Shown: in pieces, positions 48,320 to 62,939 of the stretch | Layout of the letters: the number at the start of each line of letters is the position of its first letter | How positions within the stretch are numbered: position 1 is the first letter of the stretch | Assembly: GCF_014898055.3 (NCBI RefSeq) | Contig: NW_023601433.1 | Coordinates: forward strand, 71,779,683-71,843,682 | Source: Talpa occidentalis | Lineage: Eukaryota; Chordata; Mammalia; Eulipotyphla; Talpidae | Direction: 5' to 3' | DNA length: 64,000 bases | Notes under the pieces: model-generated | The model's database searches: none | Told to the model about the DNA's origin: nothing | Seen by the model: only the letters and a program-made list of their open reading frames with translations | Made by a program: the position numbers and the translations under genes

Positions 48320-48475
48320 AGCCACTGGTCACTGAGTGTTGGCCCTGCCCCATGTGCATGCTAATAAACCAAGAGGCAAAAATTCCTGCCCCACTTGCAG
48401 CTTAGGGAACTGAAGTGGTCCTTGAGTGACTCAAATGTGAGTGTCCCTAATTACAGGCCCAGCTGCTTATTTAGC
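48320..48475 (-). repeat. MIR, reverse, diverged
   Basis: It has GCCCCACTTGCAGCTTAGGG followed by AACTGAAGTGGTCC. Confidence 0.45.
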
Positions 48476-49059
48476 ACTTGCTGAGGTTTATGTGTGATGC
48501 CTTCCATGATTTAGATCTCCCCAGGGGGCTGATTGGAGGCTGAAAGAGGAGATAAGGCACTAAGGAATTATGACCTTGCTAGCCTGAGGCTTCTAGGGGC
48601 TGGAAACGGGACAAACCCCCCATCAAGCCTGCCCCTTGGTGTAACTCCCTCCAACATTCTCTGCATCTGAGAATCTGACCAGAGAAGTGGGCCTTCTCTT
48701 GGAGCAGTAGATCTTTTGTGATCTCTGTGTCTCCCGCACTGGACACCATCATGACCCATTTGGGAAGCAGCTATGCAAATATTAGCTTCCTCCCTCCTAT
48801 CCCGATAGGGTGTCTACCGCTTACCAACTCTGGAAAACAATATGCTGAGAGTCCCCTGTCATGGCTAACTTAAAAAGCCTTGGGCAACAGAAATTCTCCA
48901 GAGTGGACCTGAGAGCAGGAAACCAGTATCTCATGCAACATGAGCTGGCCAGCCAGGAGCTCCTGTGGGCCCAGCTCTCTGTTGTGAGCCTTGGTCAGAC
49001 ACCACGTGAAACCAGGGTTCTCCGTGGCTGGCTTCTGAGTCTCTCAACCACCCTCAAAT

Positions 49060-49185
49060 GGGGATGCTTTATTACCCCTTTTTACAAACAGGGAAACCCA
49101 AGCCCTAAGAGCTGAAGTTCAACACTCCATGTTACGCATCTGGGATTTGAACCTGGAACTCCAAGCTCTTCATCTCCATCTCCTA
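49060..49185 (-). repeat. MIR, reverse
   Basis: It has TTACCCCTTTTTACAAACAG and CTGGGATTTGAACCTGGAAC. Confidence 0.75.
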
Positions 49186-49454
49186 GGAGATCACTGAGCC
49201 AGTGGCTACCCTTTCTCCTTGCTGGGTCCACCTGAGGGCTCTGCACCACACACCCCTTTCATTTTAGAAGACAGTGATCTTGGAAACCATCACTGACCCT
49301 CCAGCCACCTGTGCTCAGAGTGTGTGGTGCTTAGTGCATTGATGCACCCCCTCTCACCTGCACCCTGACTTGTAGAGGAACCACCCTGAGACCTCTCAGT
49401 TCACGGACTCTGTATAAATAAGGTTATTGTGAGGATTGAGTTAGATGATGTTTT

Positions 49455-49525
49455 CAGTTATTCATTCAACAAACATCTATTGAATTCCTTATGCACCTGG
49501 CATCGCTCTAGCTTACATGCTCAGG
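49455..49525 (-). repeat. L2 3' end, reverse
   Basis: It has GTTATTCATTCAACAAACAT and GCACCTGGCATCGCTCTAGC. Confidence 0.75.
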
Positions 49526-49656
49526 TGAGCATTTCCACGGAGTGTCCACCATGTGCCAGGATTTTTGTCATCAGTCTAAGTGGTATATTTCATGGAGAAA
49601 TTTAGGCTTAGGGTGTCTAGGTCACTATTAAAATGCAGGAACAATGTCCTTGTTAG

Positions 49657-49983
<327 letters not shown>

Positions 49984-50209
49984 TAACTTTGAAAACTATA
50001 GGACATTCAAATACAATTACATGGGAAACTGATTTCTTATTCTGCACAGTTTGTTACAAACTAGGTAAAATTTTTTTGGTAGATATATTAATTGGGGCTC
50101 TACATGTTAGAAGTAGAGAGACACAACTTAATAGGATTTCACATTTCTCTTTTTGTCATTATTATATCCAACCTATACTCCCTTTAGGCTTGTTTGCTGT
50201 TCTTTTCTA

Positions 50210-50493
50210 TTTTTTGGAAGATTTATTTTTATTTATTTATGCATGGAAGAACTGGGGAATAGGCCAGAGGTGCAGGGGGGAGGGAATGAGAGGATTCACC
50301 AGAGACAGAGTGGGGAGCAGAACAGGCGAATCTACTGAAATACACTGCTGAGGGGAGCAGCGGGCGAGACTGGAGAAGAGGCCTGCTGCACCATGTGGGT
50401 CAGCTCCCTGGCTGGGAATCGAACTCAGGCCACAGTGGCTGGTGATCACTTCATAGCGCTGTGTCTTTAACCCCTGTGCCACCAGGGAGGCCC
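50210..50493 (-). mobile_element. T+ tRNA-derived SINE, copy 2, reverse
   Basis: It is flanked by near-identical TGCTG(T/G)TCTTTTCTA at 50195-50209 and 50494-50508. Read on the minus strand it starts GGCCTCCCTGGTGGCACAGG, has GAGTTCGATTCCC as B box, the CTGCTCCCCTCAGCAGTGTA body, and ends AAATAAATAAAAATAAATCT. Confidence 0.92.
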
Positions 50494-50622
50494 TGCTGGT
50501 CTTTTCTAGATCCTTGAGTTGAAAGATCAGTTCATTTATTTCCAGTCTTGGTTATACTGAATTTAAGACTGTGTTTTTCTCTGAAGACTTCTTTGACTTC
50601 TTTATCAAAACCTGAACAAGGC

Positions 50623-50695
50623 CCCCAGGTGGTCTAGTGACTTGGATTCAGTGCTTTCAAAACCTGGGCCAAATGGGACTCTCTCCCAGGAGAGA
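50623..50695 (+). tRNA. Degenerate tRNA-Glu-like sequence (pseudo-tRNA)
   Basis: CCCAGGTGGTCTAGTGACTT and GGATTCAGTGCTTTCA follow the 5' half of tRNA-Glu (CCTGGTGGTCTAGTGGTTAGGATTC), with TTC at the anticodon position. The T-arm region GGGACTCTCTCCC lacks GTTCGATTC, so it is unlikely to be functional. It could be a tRNA pseudogene or the head of a tRNA-Glu-type SINE. Confidence 0.5.
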
Positions 50696-50782
50696 AAGAC
50701 TATCCTGGCTCATTGTCACTTCTTCCAGCAACAGGCAGAGTAGTGAAGAGCGTGAGGCAGGTACCTGAGTTTACCTGCCTGA

Positions 50783-52735
<1,953 letters not shown>

Positions 52736-52739
52736 GCAG

Positions 52740-53911
52740 GTATGAAGGGGCTTCGGTTGGGGCACCTGGACAGAGCCCCCCAGGAGCAGGCAGCTTGGAC
52801 AGGGAGGCAAAGCTTCAGCCCCTCAAAGGGAGCTCGGTTGGCACATTCTCGCTCACTGTAGGGCAGCCGGGGTGGTAGGATGGACATGGGTCCAGAGTCA
52901 GAGAAGTGGGCTCTGTTCTGTTTGGTGAACCCCCTCACTGTCTCTTCATGCCCGCTTTGTAAAAAGGAGAGCTTCATTGGAGCGCCCAATTTCTGCTTTC
53001 ATACAGAACCTGGACAATTGAGTTAATTTGAAAAGAATGATAAAAAATCGTGCAATTAGATATGTCCCATTGTAGGTCCCAAATGATGGAACATGTTCAA
53101 CTTTAGTTTTCCTGCCTGACCAATGGGGTAACATGCCCATGGTGCTGAGGGTCCTCAGGGCTCACCTAAAGTGCTGTCCATGGGTCCTGGGCACAGGCCC
53201 CTGAGGTCCACACTCCAGGGAGGAGGGAATCGAGGCAGCTGCCCTGACTCCTGAGGCCCACAGGAGACCCCATCCGTTATCCACAAACTTGCCAGCCAGA
53301 AAGTTCTAAAAGCAAAGCGTTTCCATCATTCATTAGTCACAAGACCTGATGTGCATGGATGTCATTCTGTGGGGACTGTAGTTTTCCCCACTTCATATGA
53401 ATATCCATGCATTACATTGCAGGTATGGGGTGGGCTTAATTATGGGGGTGTTGTGTAATTCATATGAACATAACACATGCTACATAATATTTCATATATG
53501 TGTGCATGCTGTGCGGGTGTGTATTTAAATACATACATCTGCGTATACATCTATGTATATATAAATACATATAATGCTCCCCCCAATTCTGGATTCCCAA
53601 ATCTATACTCAGGGGTATTTTGAAGGGATCACTTAAAGCCTGTGTTTATTTTGTTTAGTGTAGGATAGGAGTATGTCAGTTAAGCCTCCAGAAATCCATT
53701 TGAGGAAAAGGAGTCTCAGAACCAAGACTGACCTGAGCCTGAACCTACATTCCACTATAGCCAGCTGCCCACCATCTCCTCACCCCATCTTGCAAGGAAA
53801 AAAAAAAATAACAGTTTGTGGCTGTCTTGGGGACTCACAGAAAAAGTTCTCAGACCCCATGTCTCCACTCCCAGCCCTCTACTGACACGAGGACTGTCCC
53901 TTCCTCTCCAG
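52740..53911 (+). other. Intron in the KIAA1671 3' UTR
   Basis: The donor CAG|GTATGA lies four bases after the stop codon. A good acceptor CCTTCCTCTCCAG follows at 53911 after a pyrimidine run. The splice is inferred. The distance from stop to junction is far below the ~50 bases that trigger nonsense-mediated decay. Apart from an AT-rich ATACATA/TATATA stretch at 53520-53570, nothing is recognised inside. Confidence 0.65.
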
Positions 53912-56900
53912 ATGGGGACACTGCCACGTCTACTTAACAGAAGCCTTAACTGTCAGAATCCGAAGACAAGGCCACGCTGCTGCGCTGCCTCCCCCGCCCC
54001 TGGTTACCTGGCTGGGCCCTCCGGTCGATCCCTGAGAACGCCTGCTGGCGCTCTTGCCCTTCTTCTGGCTGTCCCTGATCCGGGCAGCTGCACCATCCCC
54101 TGCAAACACTGGCTCATCTCCCCAGAAGCTCTTCAGGCGGAGAAAGATGTCAAGTTGCCCAGCACTGTCCATGGGGGTGGTTTATTTTTAATGTAAAAAT
54201 GTGCGATTCCATCCGCCTTGGACATTGGCAGTGGCTCCAGAAGCACCAGGGGAGGCTGGACCGTCTCCCTGGGTTCTGTAAGACATCTGAATTGTGGGAG
54301 CGCCTCTCCCCTCACCTCAGGCTGGGGTCTTTTTTGAAAGGACATTTCGAAGAAAGAAGAAGCTATTTGTTTCCTGCTGTCATTTTGGTCCCAGTCAGTA
54401 GCACCAGGTGCGGGGGGGCTTGATTACTTCTCAGCATGTTTTTTGTCCCTCTTGAACAATCAGCAGTTGTGATTTTCAAACATACCACCCTCCTTCCAAG
54501 TGTGTCTGTCCTTCCAGTGCGGCCGTGTGTATAGATGACCTATGTTGCTGTATGTCAATTTTGTTTGCTTGAGAAGGCGATATAGCAATAATCCAGCCAA
54601 TTTTCTTTGAGATTTGGTATGTATATATGTTTTTACGTTGAAGAGTAGGAGGAGAGATGTGTGAATAGTTTGAAGAATCCAATCATCTCAGGTTATCTTG
54701 TCCCTACCCAAGCCTTTTAAAAATTTGGATTACCTGCCTTGTATATATTTTCCTGGTTTCTTTTCATTTGAGCGCTGATTTCTCGGGGGGGGGGTGACCT
54801 TTGTCCCTTGGTCTCAAGGGTTCATAAACTGCAGCCCAAATGGCAGTGCCTTTCCCACCCAAACAGCAGACTGGCCCTCAGATCCTTTCTCCAGAGTCTT
54901 TTTTTTTTGATCATGACTTGAGTTGCTGGCATGGAGGAACTAGTCCGGATTAGCTTCAGAATCAACACATGGATGAGAGTTCTTTTCGTTCTCACCTCTT
55001 CATTGTACCCAACCCCAACTCCACCTGATCAGGTGCTTTCTTTATGTCTAAATGCAGGAAGCAAGGAGCTTGCTGAGCGCTCTTCTAAGGACAGGAGCCA
55101 CCTGGGCTGGGGACTCTAGACAGAGGTGTTGGATGTGAGGCCACCAAGTGTCTAGACCTGCCTTATCTCTTTTTCTTGCTGACTCTAAGCTCATGCCTAG
55201 GAATCCCCAAGACCCTTGCAAACTGTAGACATTCTCCTCTGTCCTTTGATTTGGAAGCCCTCAGTACCAGCCTCCTCTACCCCTGAAGTCCAAGGCGCCA
55301 GGAAGGCACCACCACCCACCCCTCCTGGAGTTACTGTAAACTTTGTGCCAACCGTCCTGGGAGACGCCCATCAGTGAGGAAGATACCTGGGTAGTTTGTA
55401 TGGCAGCCGTGATTGTAGGGGGTTCTGGGGCTGAGTATCCTCGTGGTTCAGTGCAAGGATATCACTGGCATGTACCTCTGCACCCCACCCCTGACTTCCC
55501 AAGAGGTGAAAATCTTGATAAGTCCATTCTGTAAATGGTGTCAAAAAATACCTCTCTTCTCCTTGGCTGTCTCTCAGAGTCTCCATTTGTTGCTCTATCT
55601 CTTCTTCCTCCCTTATCCTGTACTGCTTCCTTCTCTAGGTTGGAGTGGGAATGGAGAGCGATCTTGTTTCTCCAGGTTAAGACAACTGAGAGCTCTGTGG
55701 TTCAGATCACGGATAGACCCAGAAAGACCCTCCCTGACTCTCTACCGGCCCTGCTGGCCAAGCTTTGGCTACCGTGAGCAGTAGAGTTGTTTGACCCTGT
55801 CACCTACCCATATTTTTTAATCTGGAAGCCACATGCATCTGTATCTAGAGGTTTGGTCCTATTGATAATAGTTTGATTCTCTTTATTTTGCATTTCAATC
55901 AGTTCTCTGTGGCCATTTGGGTAGGATTTAATTCCTCCAGAAACTGTTGCTTCAGTTGATTTTTCCTTTTTTTTAAAATCCACGCCACAATTTATAACAC
56001 TACTTTGGACTTTCCAGGCCTTTGAAGGACCCTTATAGTGTTTGCACCCTGACCTCTCATGGCTGCTGTCTTTTTTCCCTTCGAGTGGGGCGGGCTCTTT
56101 GGCAGCAGGAATTGATCTGCTCTGTTCAGTGTGATTATCCGCACCCATTACACAGCATTCTCCATTCTGAGCGAGTCATGCTTTAGCCCAAGAATACCTG
56201 ACAGAGAAATATCTTAAAAATGCGGTTGATCTGGAGATCTTTAGCCTAACCTCCCACACCTTGATTAGACAAAATAAAAATCCCTTAATTCCTTTGGTGA
56301 TTAGGTCACAGAAAATCCACCTCTTCCCCCTCCCTTGAAACTGACTAGAGCAAGACCTGAAGAGCCTCAACTCCATTTATTTTTTTTATAGCTTCATCTT
56401 TCCACCATGGGGTAGACAGTCACAAGGGTCAAGAGCAACCCACTTAATGAAGGCTCCCCACGACCCTGGATCTCGCTATGATCAGTGTAGTGTAGTGAGC
56501 AGTGGCTGATGCTTGGAGACTCTGCAGAAAGTGGGCAAATAAGCTCTTTATTTCTGTTTTTGTAAGCTGGGTGAGCTCTTTGGGGATAAGCAAGGGGCTG
56601 TGTATTAGTTTCTCAAGTTTGCCTGGAACTGCTTTTGGAAATCTGTCTCCTTTCAACTTACTCAGGATGCCTTAATCATCTGTATGTGGCCCAGTCACCT
56701 GCTGTCATCCAGCCCTCCTCCTCTAGGCTCTGGGCTCCCCTTAAATGAGGCTTAGAATGCAAGCTCCTGTGCAAAGCCTCTCTCTCCATCTCTCTCTCCC
56801 GCCAGCCCCTCCTCTGGCACTTCACCATCTTGCCTGCTGGTCTCTTGATAAGTCTGCATCTTTTTCCCCTTGAGTAGAGACCCTTCTTCATGGGCCCTTG

Positions 56901-58922
56901 CCTAATGACACAGAGGCCTTTGGCTTGTGGAATTCCATGACAAGACCTCAAAAATCAGTGTTTTGGAGAACTATCCAGTGCCATCAGAGAAATTCTGGTA
57001 AGAGAGACCTCGCGTGTTTGGGAGGTTGGGGGCTCTGGCCTGACAGCCTCAGGTGTCTAGGACTAGTGAAAGGACAGTCAGAGGGGGTGTCTTCCAGGGA
57101 ACAAGCCATGTCGGATGCATTTGGACTAGTGTCTTTTCCTGTGTGCCTCCTGGCAAGTGAGTGAGAATAGAAAAAGGCCTAAATCCAAGGTCCTAACCCC
57201 TAAGGGATGTGCAGGGTGTCTGGAGAGCCCTAGGCATACTTTACCTGAAGGAGACCTCAGCTGTTCTCCCGTGCTGATACCTGCCATGTCCATTTACCCT
57301 TTTGATTTGTCATCACTCCGCCCCCGGACTACCCTAGGTGTAACTCCAAAGCTGCAAGTCCGCAGTTTTGCAGCGGATCATCTGCAGCACTAGACACTTT
57401 CTTAGAGGCGACACTAGCCTACAGGGGAGACAGCATCCTCCCCAGGGAAAGGATTCTCAGACCAACCTCCCACTGGCCAGCTTCCACCTCTCCCTTCATC
57501 GCTTGCCATCCCTCCCACACAGCCTTGTCCCTTAACACAGGATGCTCGGCTACTGTTGCCTTTGTGTAAACTAGCATTTCAGTGAGTCTGAGGAGAGATA
57601 GGAAGGCTGGAGAAGCGCTACCTACTGGGAAGTACACTAGCCCCCCATTTAAGCCATGGGGTCACTTGTGATAGAAAAATCTTACACAGCTCAACTGTGC
57701 CTTTCGTCTTCTCCATGCGCTCAAACAGGAAAACAAGTGTCCATGGTCTCATGATTCCGCGGGTAGGGGGAGGGAGGTGATGTGGAGGGAGTCACGTGAA
57801 GCAGGTGGGACTCGGGCCATATCTGGCAGGAGATCCACCTTGGGCTCCAATCCCTTAAGGAGCAGTGGGTCCCAGGTCTGTGCTACAAACTGCTAGGAAT
57901 CGCCCCACTGGAATTCTGGGGCAGCTGAGGGTCCAGAGACGTGGAGCTTGCTGAAAGCCAGGAGGCGTGTATGTGCTGGGTATTGGTCAGTCTGTGTCCT
58001 TTTGCCTCCACTGTCCTCTTGACCATTCTGTTGTCTGACCATTCCTGCAGGGTGGGGTGAAAAAGCCAAGATCTGGAGTTCAGCCTGAGGTTTCTAGTAA
58101 GTGGACCTCTCAGTTTCTCCCCCTTGCACTCCCAGACTCCCCTTGAATACTTACCCTCGCGCCTGGTGCCACTTTATCATCCAGGAATGGGTCGGGCACT
58201 TTATTTGACAATCTCTGGTGACTTCACACCTGATTAAAAAAAAAATTATGCCATTATCAAAAGGAGAATCTGAGCTTTTTAATGATCTCGTTCCACATAG
58301 CCTTATAAATCCTGTAAATAAGGGGCTCACAAAAGTAATATATTGTGTTATGGAAGATATTTTGTACCTTGCTCTTTCCTAAATCATATAATATTCTAGA
58401 AGTTACGCACTTCCCAAATGATTACGATCCTCAACTAGCTTTGTAAGATGGGGGGAGTGGAATATATATAAATATACTATATATTTTCCTAACCTTTCTT
58501 CTGGATCCCTTCCTCAAATGTCTGAATCATGATAGAGAAGGAACTGTGTAGGAAAGCTAAGCCTCCTGCCTGCTGGTGTTCTTGCAGTTGCCTTATAAAT
58601 TCGCAAGCTCTAGGAGTCCTGAACAGAAGGCGGACTAGAGGCACTTTAGCCAATCCCAGAAAGAATCTCTAATCCTCACTGAGAATTCATCTAGAAAAAC
58701 CTATATTTTTAATGTTAAAATAAGTGGGGTTTCCTGGACCTCTCAGAGTATTTGGATGTCTACAAGTGCTTTTATATTTTGTAACTGTAAAGAGGTTTCA
58801 TACACACAGAACAGCAGTGGGCGCCTGGTCCACTGCCATCAAACAAGATGACCTTTGCATGTACAAAGATGTTGCATTCAGACTATGAAAATAGTAAATA
58901 AAGCTTTGATGCAAGTTGCATT
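53912..58922 (+). other. KIAA1671: KIAA1671 terminal exon, 3' UTR (about 5 kb)
   Basis: It runs from the inferred acceptor at 53911 to just after the poly(A) signal at 58897. Open frames in it are short and unrelated to known proteins. No MIR, L2 or SINE copies were recognised in it, in contrast to the introns, which fits an exon under constraint. A G10 run lies at about 54786 and a TATATA-rich patch at 58460-58490. A minor AATAAA at 56273 could be a proximal poly(A) signal. Confidence 0.7.
58897..58902 (+). terminator. KIAA1671: Poly(A) signal AATAAA of KIAA1671
   Basis: A canonical AATAAA is followed about 20 bases later by candidate cleavage positions and then by a GT-rich element (GTGTCCGTGTGTG, 58937-58949). 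This is the standard arrangement for mRNA 3' end formation. Confidence 0.85.
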
Positions 58923-59544
58923 GCAGAAGCTGGAGTGTCCGTGTGTGAATGAATGGGTGCTCCCAGGCAGGCGGACCACCGCCCGTCGAGTTCATTCCTT
59001 GTCTGCTGAGCTGGGACCCAGGCTGTGGGAGCAGGAGGCTGGGTTCCCAGACAGGAAGGCTGTGAAGACAAGGCAGGAATTCCATTCAATGTGGAGGGGG
59101 ATCCTCATTCTGCCCCCTCCTGGCTGCGGGACTTCTTAGCATTGGTTCTCCGAATGGGGCGTGGTGGAAAAGATATTAACAGGCCTAAGATTGAGACTGT
59201 GACTCTCAGCTGGGTGGGTTGTGCTCCCTGAGGACTTCTGGCATGAATGGGGGAGGAGGGACAGGCTACTCTCATCTTGGGGGTAGAGACTGGGGCTGAC
59301 CCTCAACAATGCTCAGGCCTGTCCTACCACAAGGTGTTATCAGGCTCCAAGTGACTTCAGTGCTGACGTTGACAACTCTGGGGAAATGTGTCACAAGGCC
59401 ACCTATTTCCAGAGTCCAGGTGTCACCCAGGTGTCCTCCCACCATCTCTTGGGATGCAGGGTTATTAGGTTTTGTGCTGATTTGAGGATTTTAGCCAAAA
59501 CCACAAATGCTATTGCTCAACAATTTACTCTTTGCTTCTTGATC

Positions 59545-59600
59545 CTTTTCATTCAATAATCATTAAATGCCTGCCATGGGTGAGATGAGTCTAATTTCTT
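59545..59600 (-). repeat. L2 3' end, reverse
   Basis: It has TCATTCAATAATCATTAAAT followed by GCCTGCCATGGGTGAG. Confidence 0.45.
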
Positions 59601-59694
59601 AGAATCAAAAAAATACACACATCTACTCTTTTTTGGTGGTAAACAAGTTGGCTATCATGAAAGCTTTTACTTCTATTGAGGTTAAGAGGAGGTA

Positions 59695-59880
59695 GGCCAG
59701 GTGCTTCTCCTCCTACCTGAAAGGTGAATTTATCTTTCTGAGCTGTTTCCCTAGCTATAAAAGAGGGAACATAATTCCTCACCTTAAGAGGGCTGGATAA
59801 GGATTAAACATAGTGCTCATGAAACTGGCACAGTACCTTGCACATAGTAGGTCTCCAATATATGGTAGCTGCTGCTCAAA
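59695..59880 (+). repeat. MIR, forward
   Basis: It has CTATAAAAGAGGGAACATAA and GCACAGTACCTTGCACATAG. The TATAAAAG in it belongs to the repeat. Confidence 0.75.
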
Positions 59881-60892
59881 TATACCTACTATAGGAAGGA
59901 AATAAATTGTTGCATCTGTCACAGCATCGCGTGGAAATGGCGGATGGGTTTACACACAATTTAGAGGGTATCTAACTTAAAATTTAGGCCACATGACACA
60001 TGAAAAGAAATTGAGGGATTCTGGGGTTCTTCATTTTAGGAACTGGAGCTGTTGCAAGTTAATGGCACCAAGAAGCCATAGAAAGGGAGTTGGATGTGGT
60101 GCCAGGGGTTACTGAGGAGCTTTACACCCAATGCCTCCTGCCTAGTACAGTTAGGCTTCCCACAATACTGATAAGACCCATCTACCCCCGGGAAGCCATC
60201 AGAAGCCATGGCTGAGGATAAAGAGGCTCCCTGGGCCCCGCTGTTGGAGAGAAATGGCTTGAACTGAATTGGGAGGACAGGGCGCTGCCTCAGCAGACCG
60301 GAGGATGCTGGGCTGTCAGAACGTGCCCATAAATAGGACACTACTTGCAAAAGCAGCCTGAGCCTACAGACTGGCACCAAGGTTTTTCCCAAGGTGGCAG
60401 CAACAGGTTCAGTCTGGAGTGGGTGAGGGTGGGGAGGCAAGCAACCTGGCACCCCACACCTTTGTTGCTCCCCATGAGAAATGAACGCTGACCCCCTGCA
60501 CAAACTAAGGGCTCAGCTGAGGAGCTCAGCTAAGCCCATCTGGTGTCAGAAGGTGGTGATCTGGCTTGAGTCCCTGCCAAGGGGAGCAGGCAAATACGGG
60601 GACTCCCGAGTGTCCTGAGAGTCCTCTGGGTGCCAGAACAGCTTGAGTCTAGGCGCAGGCAGCCTACTAGCCACAGGATCTGCATCACTGGGCCTTCATC
60701 TGGGTATGTGGGGCTTGCAACCCAGCTTGCCAGGAGCGGGAATTCAGGAGCCATGGGTGGTAGCAGCTGAGTTGGGGTGTAGGTGTGGGTGCCTCAATGA
60801 CCGCTGTGGATGTGTGACATGGGCACATGTATGTGAAACAGAGTGTCCTTGTACACTGGGTGGGGTGTGGCTTTCCAGTGACCAAGGGGGCT

Positions 60893-60921
60893 TGTGTGTG
60901 TGTGTGCTTGTGTGTGTATAA

Positions 60922-60971
<50 letters not shown>
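60893..60971. repeat. (TG)n-(GA)n compound microsatellite
   Basis: TG units at 60893-60918, then about 23 GA units to 60971. Confidence 0.95.
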
Positions 60972-60974
<3 letters not shown>

Positions 60975-61019
60975 GAACCCTGACAGGAGACTCTGAGTGG
61001 CTGGTATATGTCATGGTCC

Positions 61020-61110
61020 CTGAAGTTGGGAACTGTCTGTGTCTCTTTAAGTGGCTGGTACACAGCAGGTGCTCCATAAATGTGTATGAACTGAATAACA
61101 GAAAACATGG
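61020..61110 (+). repeat. L2 3' end, forward
   Basis: It has GGTACACAGCAGGTGCTCCA and TAAATGTGTATGAACTGAAT. Confidence 0.65.
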
Positions 61111-61189
61111 AAACTGACTGAGCACTTGGGCCGACATCGTGCTCTTGGCTGTCACCTGTTTATGCTCCAGTCTTCTGTTTATCCTCACC

Positions 61190-61260
61190 ACCCAGGGCAA
61201 TGCCAGGTGCTGGGTGGGTGCTCACGGAATGCTAGTGAATGAAGTAATGAGTGAATAGAC
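61190..61260 (+). repeat. L2 3' end, forward
   Basis: It has GGGTGCTCACGGAATGCTAG and TGAATGAAGTAATGAGTG. Confidence 0.55.
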
Positions 61261-61399
61261 CGTGACAACCTCGAGTGTGGGGGGACTGCAGAGGAAGTCC
61301 CTGTGCCCACCAAGCTAGCCCTCTGACCAGGGTGCGGAGATGGCATGTTTGCACAGTTCTGAGAGCCCTGCTGGGGGGAGCAATTGAATGTGGGGGAGA

Positions 61400-61565
61400 A
61401 ACATGGACTTTAGAACCTGATCCTGGCTGCTTCCTTATGCCTTGGGAGGTGGCTTCATCTCTCTGGGCCTTAGGACTCTCTGCTGTGAGATGGGGATCCT
61501 GATCTCAGACTGTACCAATACATGAGGCCTTGGTAAGTGTTCAGCAGATGTTTGTTGAATGACTA
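61400..61565 (+). repeat. MIR, forward
   Basis: It has GACTTTAGAACCTGATCCTG, TCTCTGGGCCTTAGGACTC and TCAGCAGATGTTTGTTGAAT. Confidence 0.75.
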
Positions 61566-61685
61566 AATGTAGGTGGTGAGTGATGGCCACATTCCCTAGG
61601 CAGCAAGGTTATGTAGCTTGATCTCCAGTCACATTAGTTTCTCCTGGGTGAACCTGGCAACTCCATTTCCTTTTGCTGAAACCAG

Positions 61686-61762
61686 AGGTGTTCCTGGGGA
61701 GATGGCAGAACAGCATGGAGCACCAGAGCAGGCTGCAGCTGGCAAGAGCCATGGAGTACAAG
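61686..61762 (+). pseudogene. CRYBB3: CRYBB3 first coding exon (exon 2), probably disrupted
   Basis: The acceptor TTGCTGAAACCAG is followed by a short leader and ATG at 61702. The frame reads MAEQHGAPEQAAAGKSHG, the N-terminal arm of beta-B3 crystallin, a structural lens protein built of two double Greek-key domains. In other mammals this exon goes on with about five more residues before TAC AAG and the donor. Here GGA is followed at once by GTACAAG|GTACTG, which looks like a deletion of about 14 bases. Using the usual donor (61763) shifts the frame and meets TGA early in the next exon. A cryptic donor GGA|GTACAA at 61756 would keep phase 0. The comparison rests on my memory of human and cow sequences. 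Confidence 0.75.
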
Positions 61763-62469
61763 GTACTGGGCAAGGATGGTTCCCAGGGGTTCTGGGCCCA
61801 GGGCTGCTCTAGGGCCTCATGGTCAGCTTTTCCATCCAGCAACCTTCCCAACCTGGGGGCCAGGAGGACACCGCACCGCCATGCCATAAATTCACTTTGT
61901 AACCTCGCTGCTTTGTCCCTCCCTGTGCCTTCTTCTGCAAAATGACACCCTGACTATCTCAACTGTGCACCGAGGCCTACAGTTTCAGGAGACATGGCAT
62001 TGACTCTCCTGCCTAAACTCTTTCCAGGTTCCCAACATTCCCAGGCCTCGACAGCACCATCTTGAAAATGGGAACCATGAGAATTGCTTGCCAAAGACCC
62101 TTCTGGGGCTGGGGAAATATGAGAACTGGAAGTGGTTGGCTTTGCTCTCTCTAAACTCTCCCTGGGGGTCTCAAATTGAGTATGGGTTGGGGATGGGTTG
62201 GCTAAGGAGATAACAGGGGGCAGGGCACTTTCGAGTGGTGGTTCAGGGCTGGGTGGCTTTGACAAGAGGAGTGGCACCATGAGGGGAAGGGCAGCTAGGA
62301 GGTCCACCTGGCTCTGGACCTCACTGGTGGATGATTCCTTCCCTTGCAAGGCCTCAGCTTTCTCCAGCCTTGACCTAATGACTTTGAAGGTGCTGGAGAA
62401 GTCTCCAGAAATGAATGCCTACCTTTCCTGGTTCCTTTTGTCATCTGTGGGGGAGAAGAGAGCCAGTTG

Positions 62470-62560
62470 ACTTAATAAATCCTGGAGTTTCCACTTCACT
62501 TGCTGTGTGTCCCATGACAAATCATTTACCCTTCTGAGCCACCTGTAAAATGACCAGAGC
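62470..62560 (+). repeat. MIR fragment, forward
   Basis: It has CACTTGCTGTGTGTCCCATG and TTCTGAGCCACCTGTAAAAT. Confidence 0.6.
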
Positions 62561-62939
62561 AGCTGTTCCCAGAGACCTTCCACAAAGGCAGTTTGTGCTT
62601 CTAAGTTAGTGAAAAAGGAAAACCCTCCCTCTACCTTTGCAACCCCTTCCTCACTGAGCGTAAGACAAGCAAAGATCAATCCAGCAGTTGCAAGCTGCGG
62701 CTTCATCTGTCCCGGACACGGTTTTTTAAAGGGAAAAACGTCACATTAAAGAAAATACAGACTCCTGACCTCTGGAAACAGTTAGAATGGAGCCCACTTT
62801 CCCTCCTGACCATAACTGGCTTCGTTTTCCTATAGTCCTCCCTGAATGCTTCCTCTATTGGGTCCCAGTCTGCTTCCTGCCAGGTACCTGCCTTGCAATC
62901 CTTGGTTAATGAGGTTCCTGGAGGGGTTCTCGTCCATGG

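Larger units (their letters stand above)
58923..61685 (+). other. Intergenic region between KIAA1671 and CRYBB3
   Basis: It contains a MIR (59695), (TG)n and (GA)n tracts (60893-60971), L2 3' ends (61020, 61190) and a MIR (61400). CRYBB3 in other mammals has a non-coding first exon, which should lie here, but I see no clear TATA box or exon. Nothing is recognised in 58950-59540 or 59890-60890. Confidence 0.6.

Noticed and set aside
53137..53190. REST/NRSF site from CCATGGTGCTGAGG and GTGCTGTCCATGG
   Set aside because: The two half-sites are about 30 bases apart and wrongly ordered for a canonical or known non-canonical spacing.
56273..56278. AATAAA as the main poly(A) signal
   Set aside because: It lacks a clear GT-rich downstream element, unlike 58897. 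It could at most be a minor proximal site.
59756..59763. TATAAAAG as a CRYBB3 TATA box
   Set aside because: It falls in the MIR core (CTATAAAAGAGGG replacing CTGTAAAATGGGG) and is far from the coding exon.
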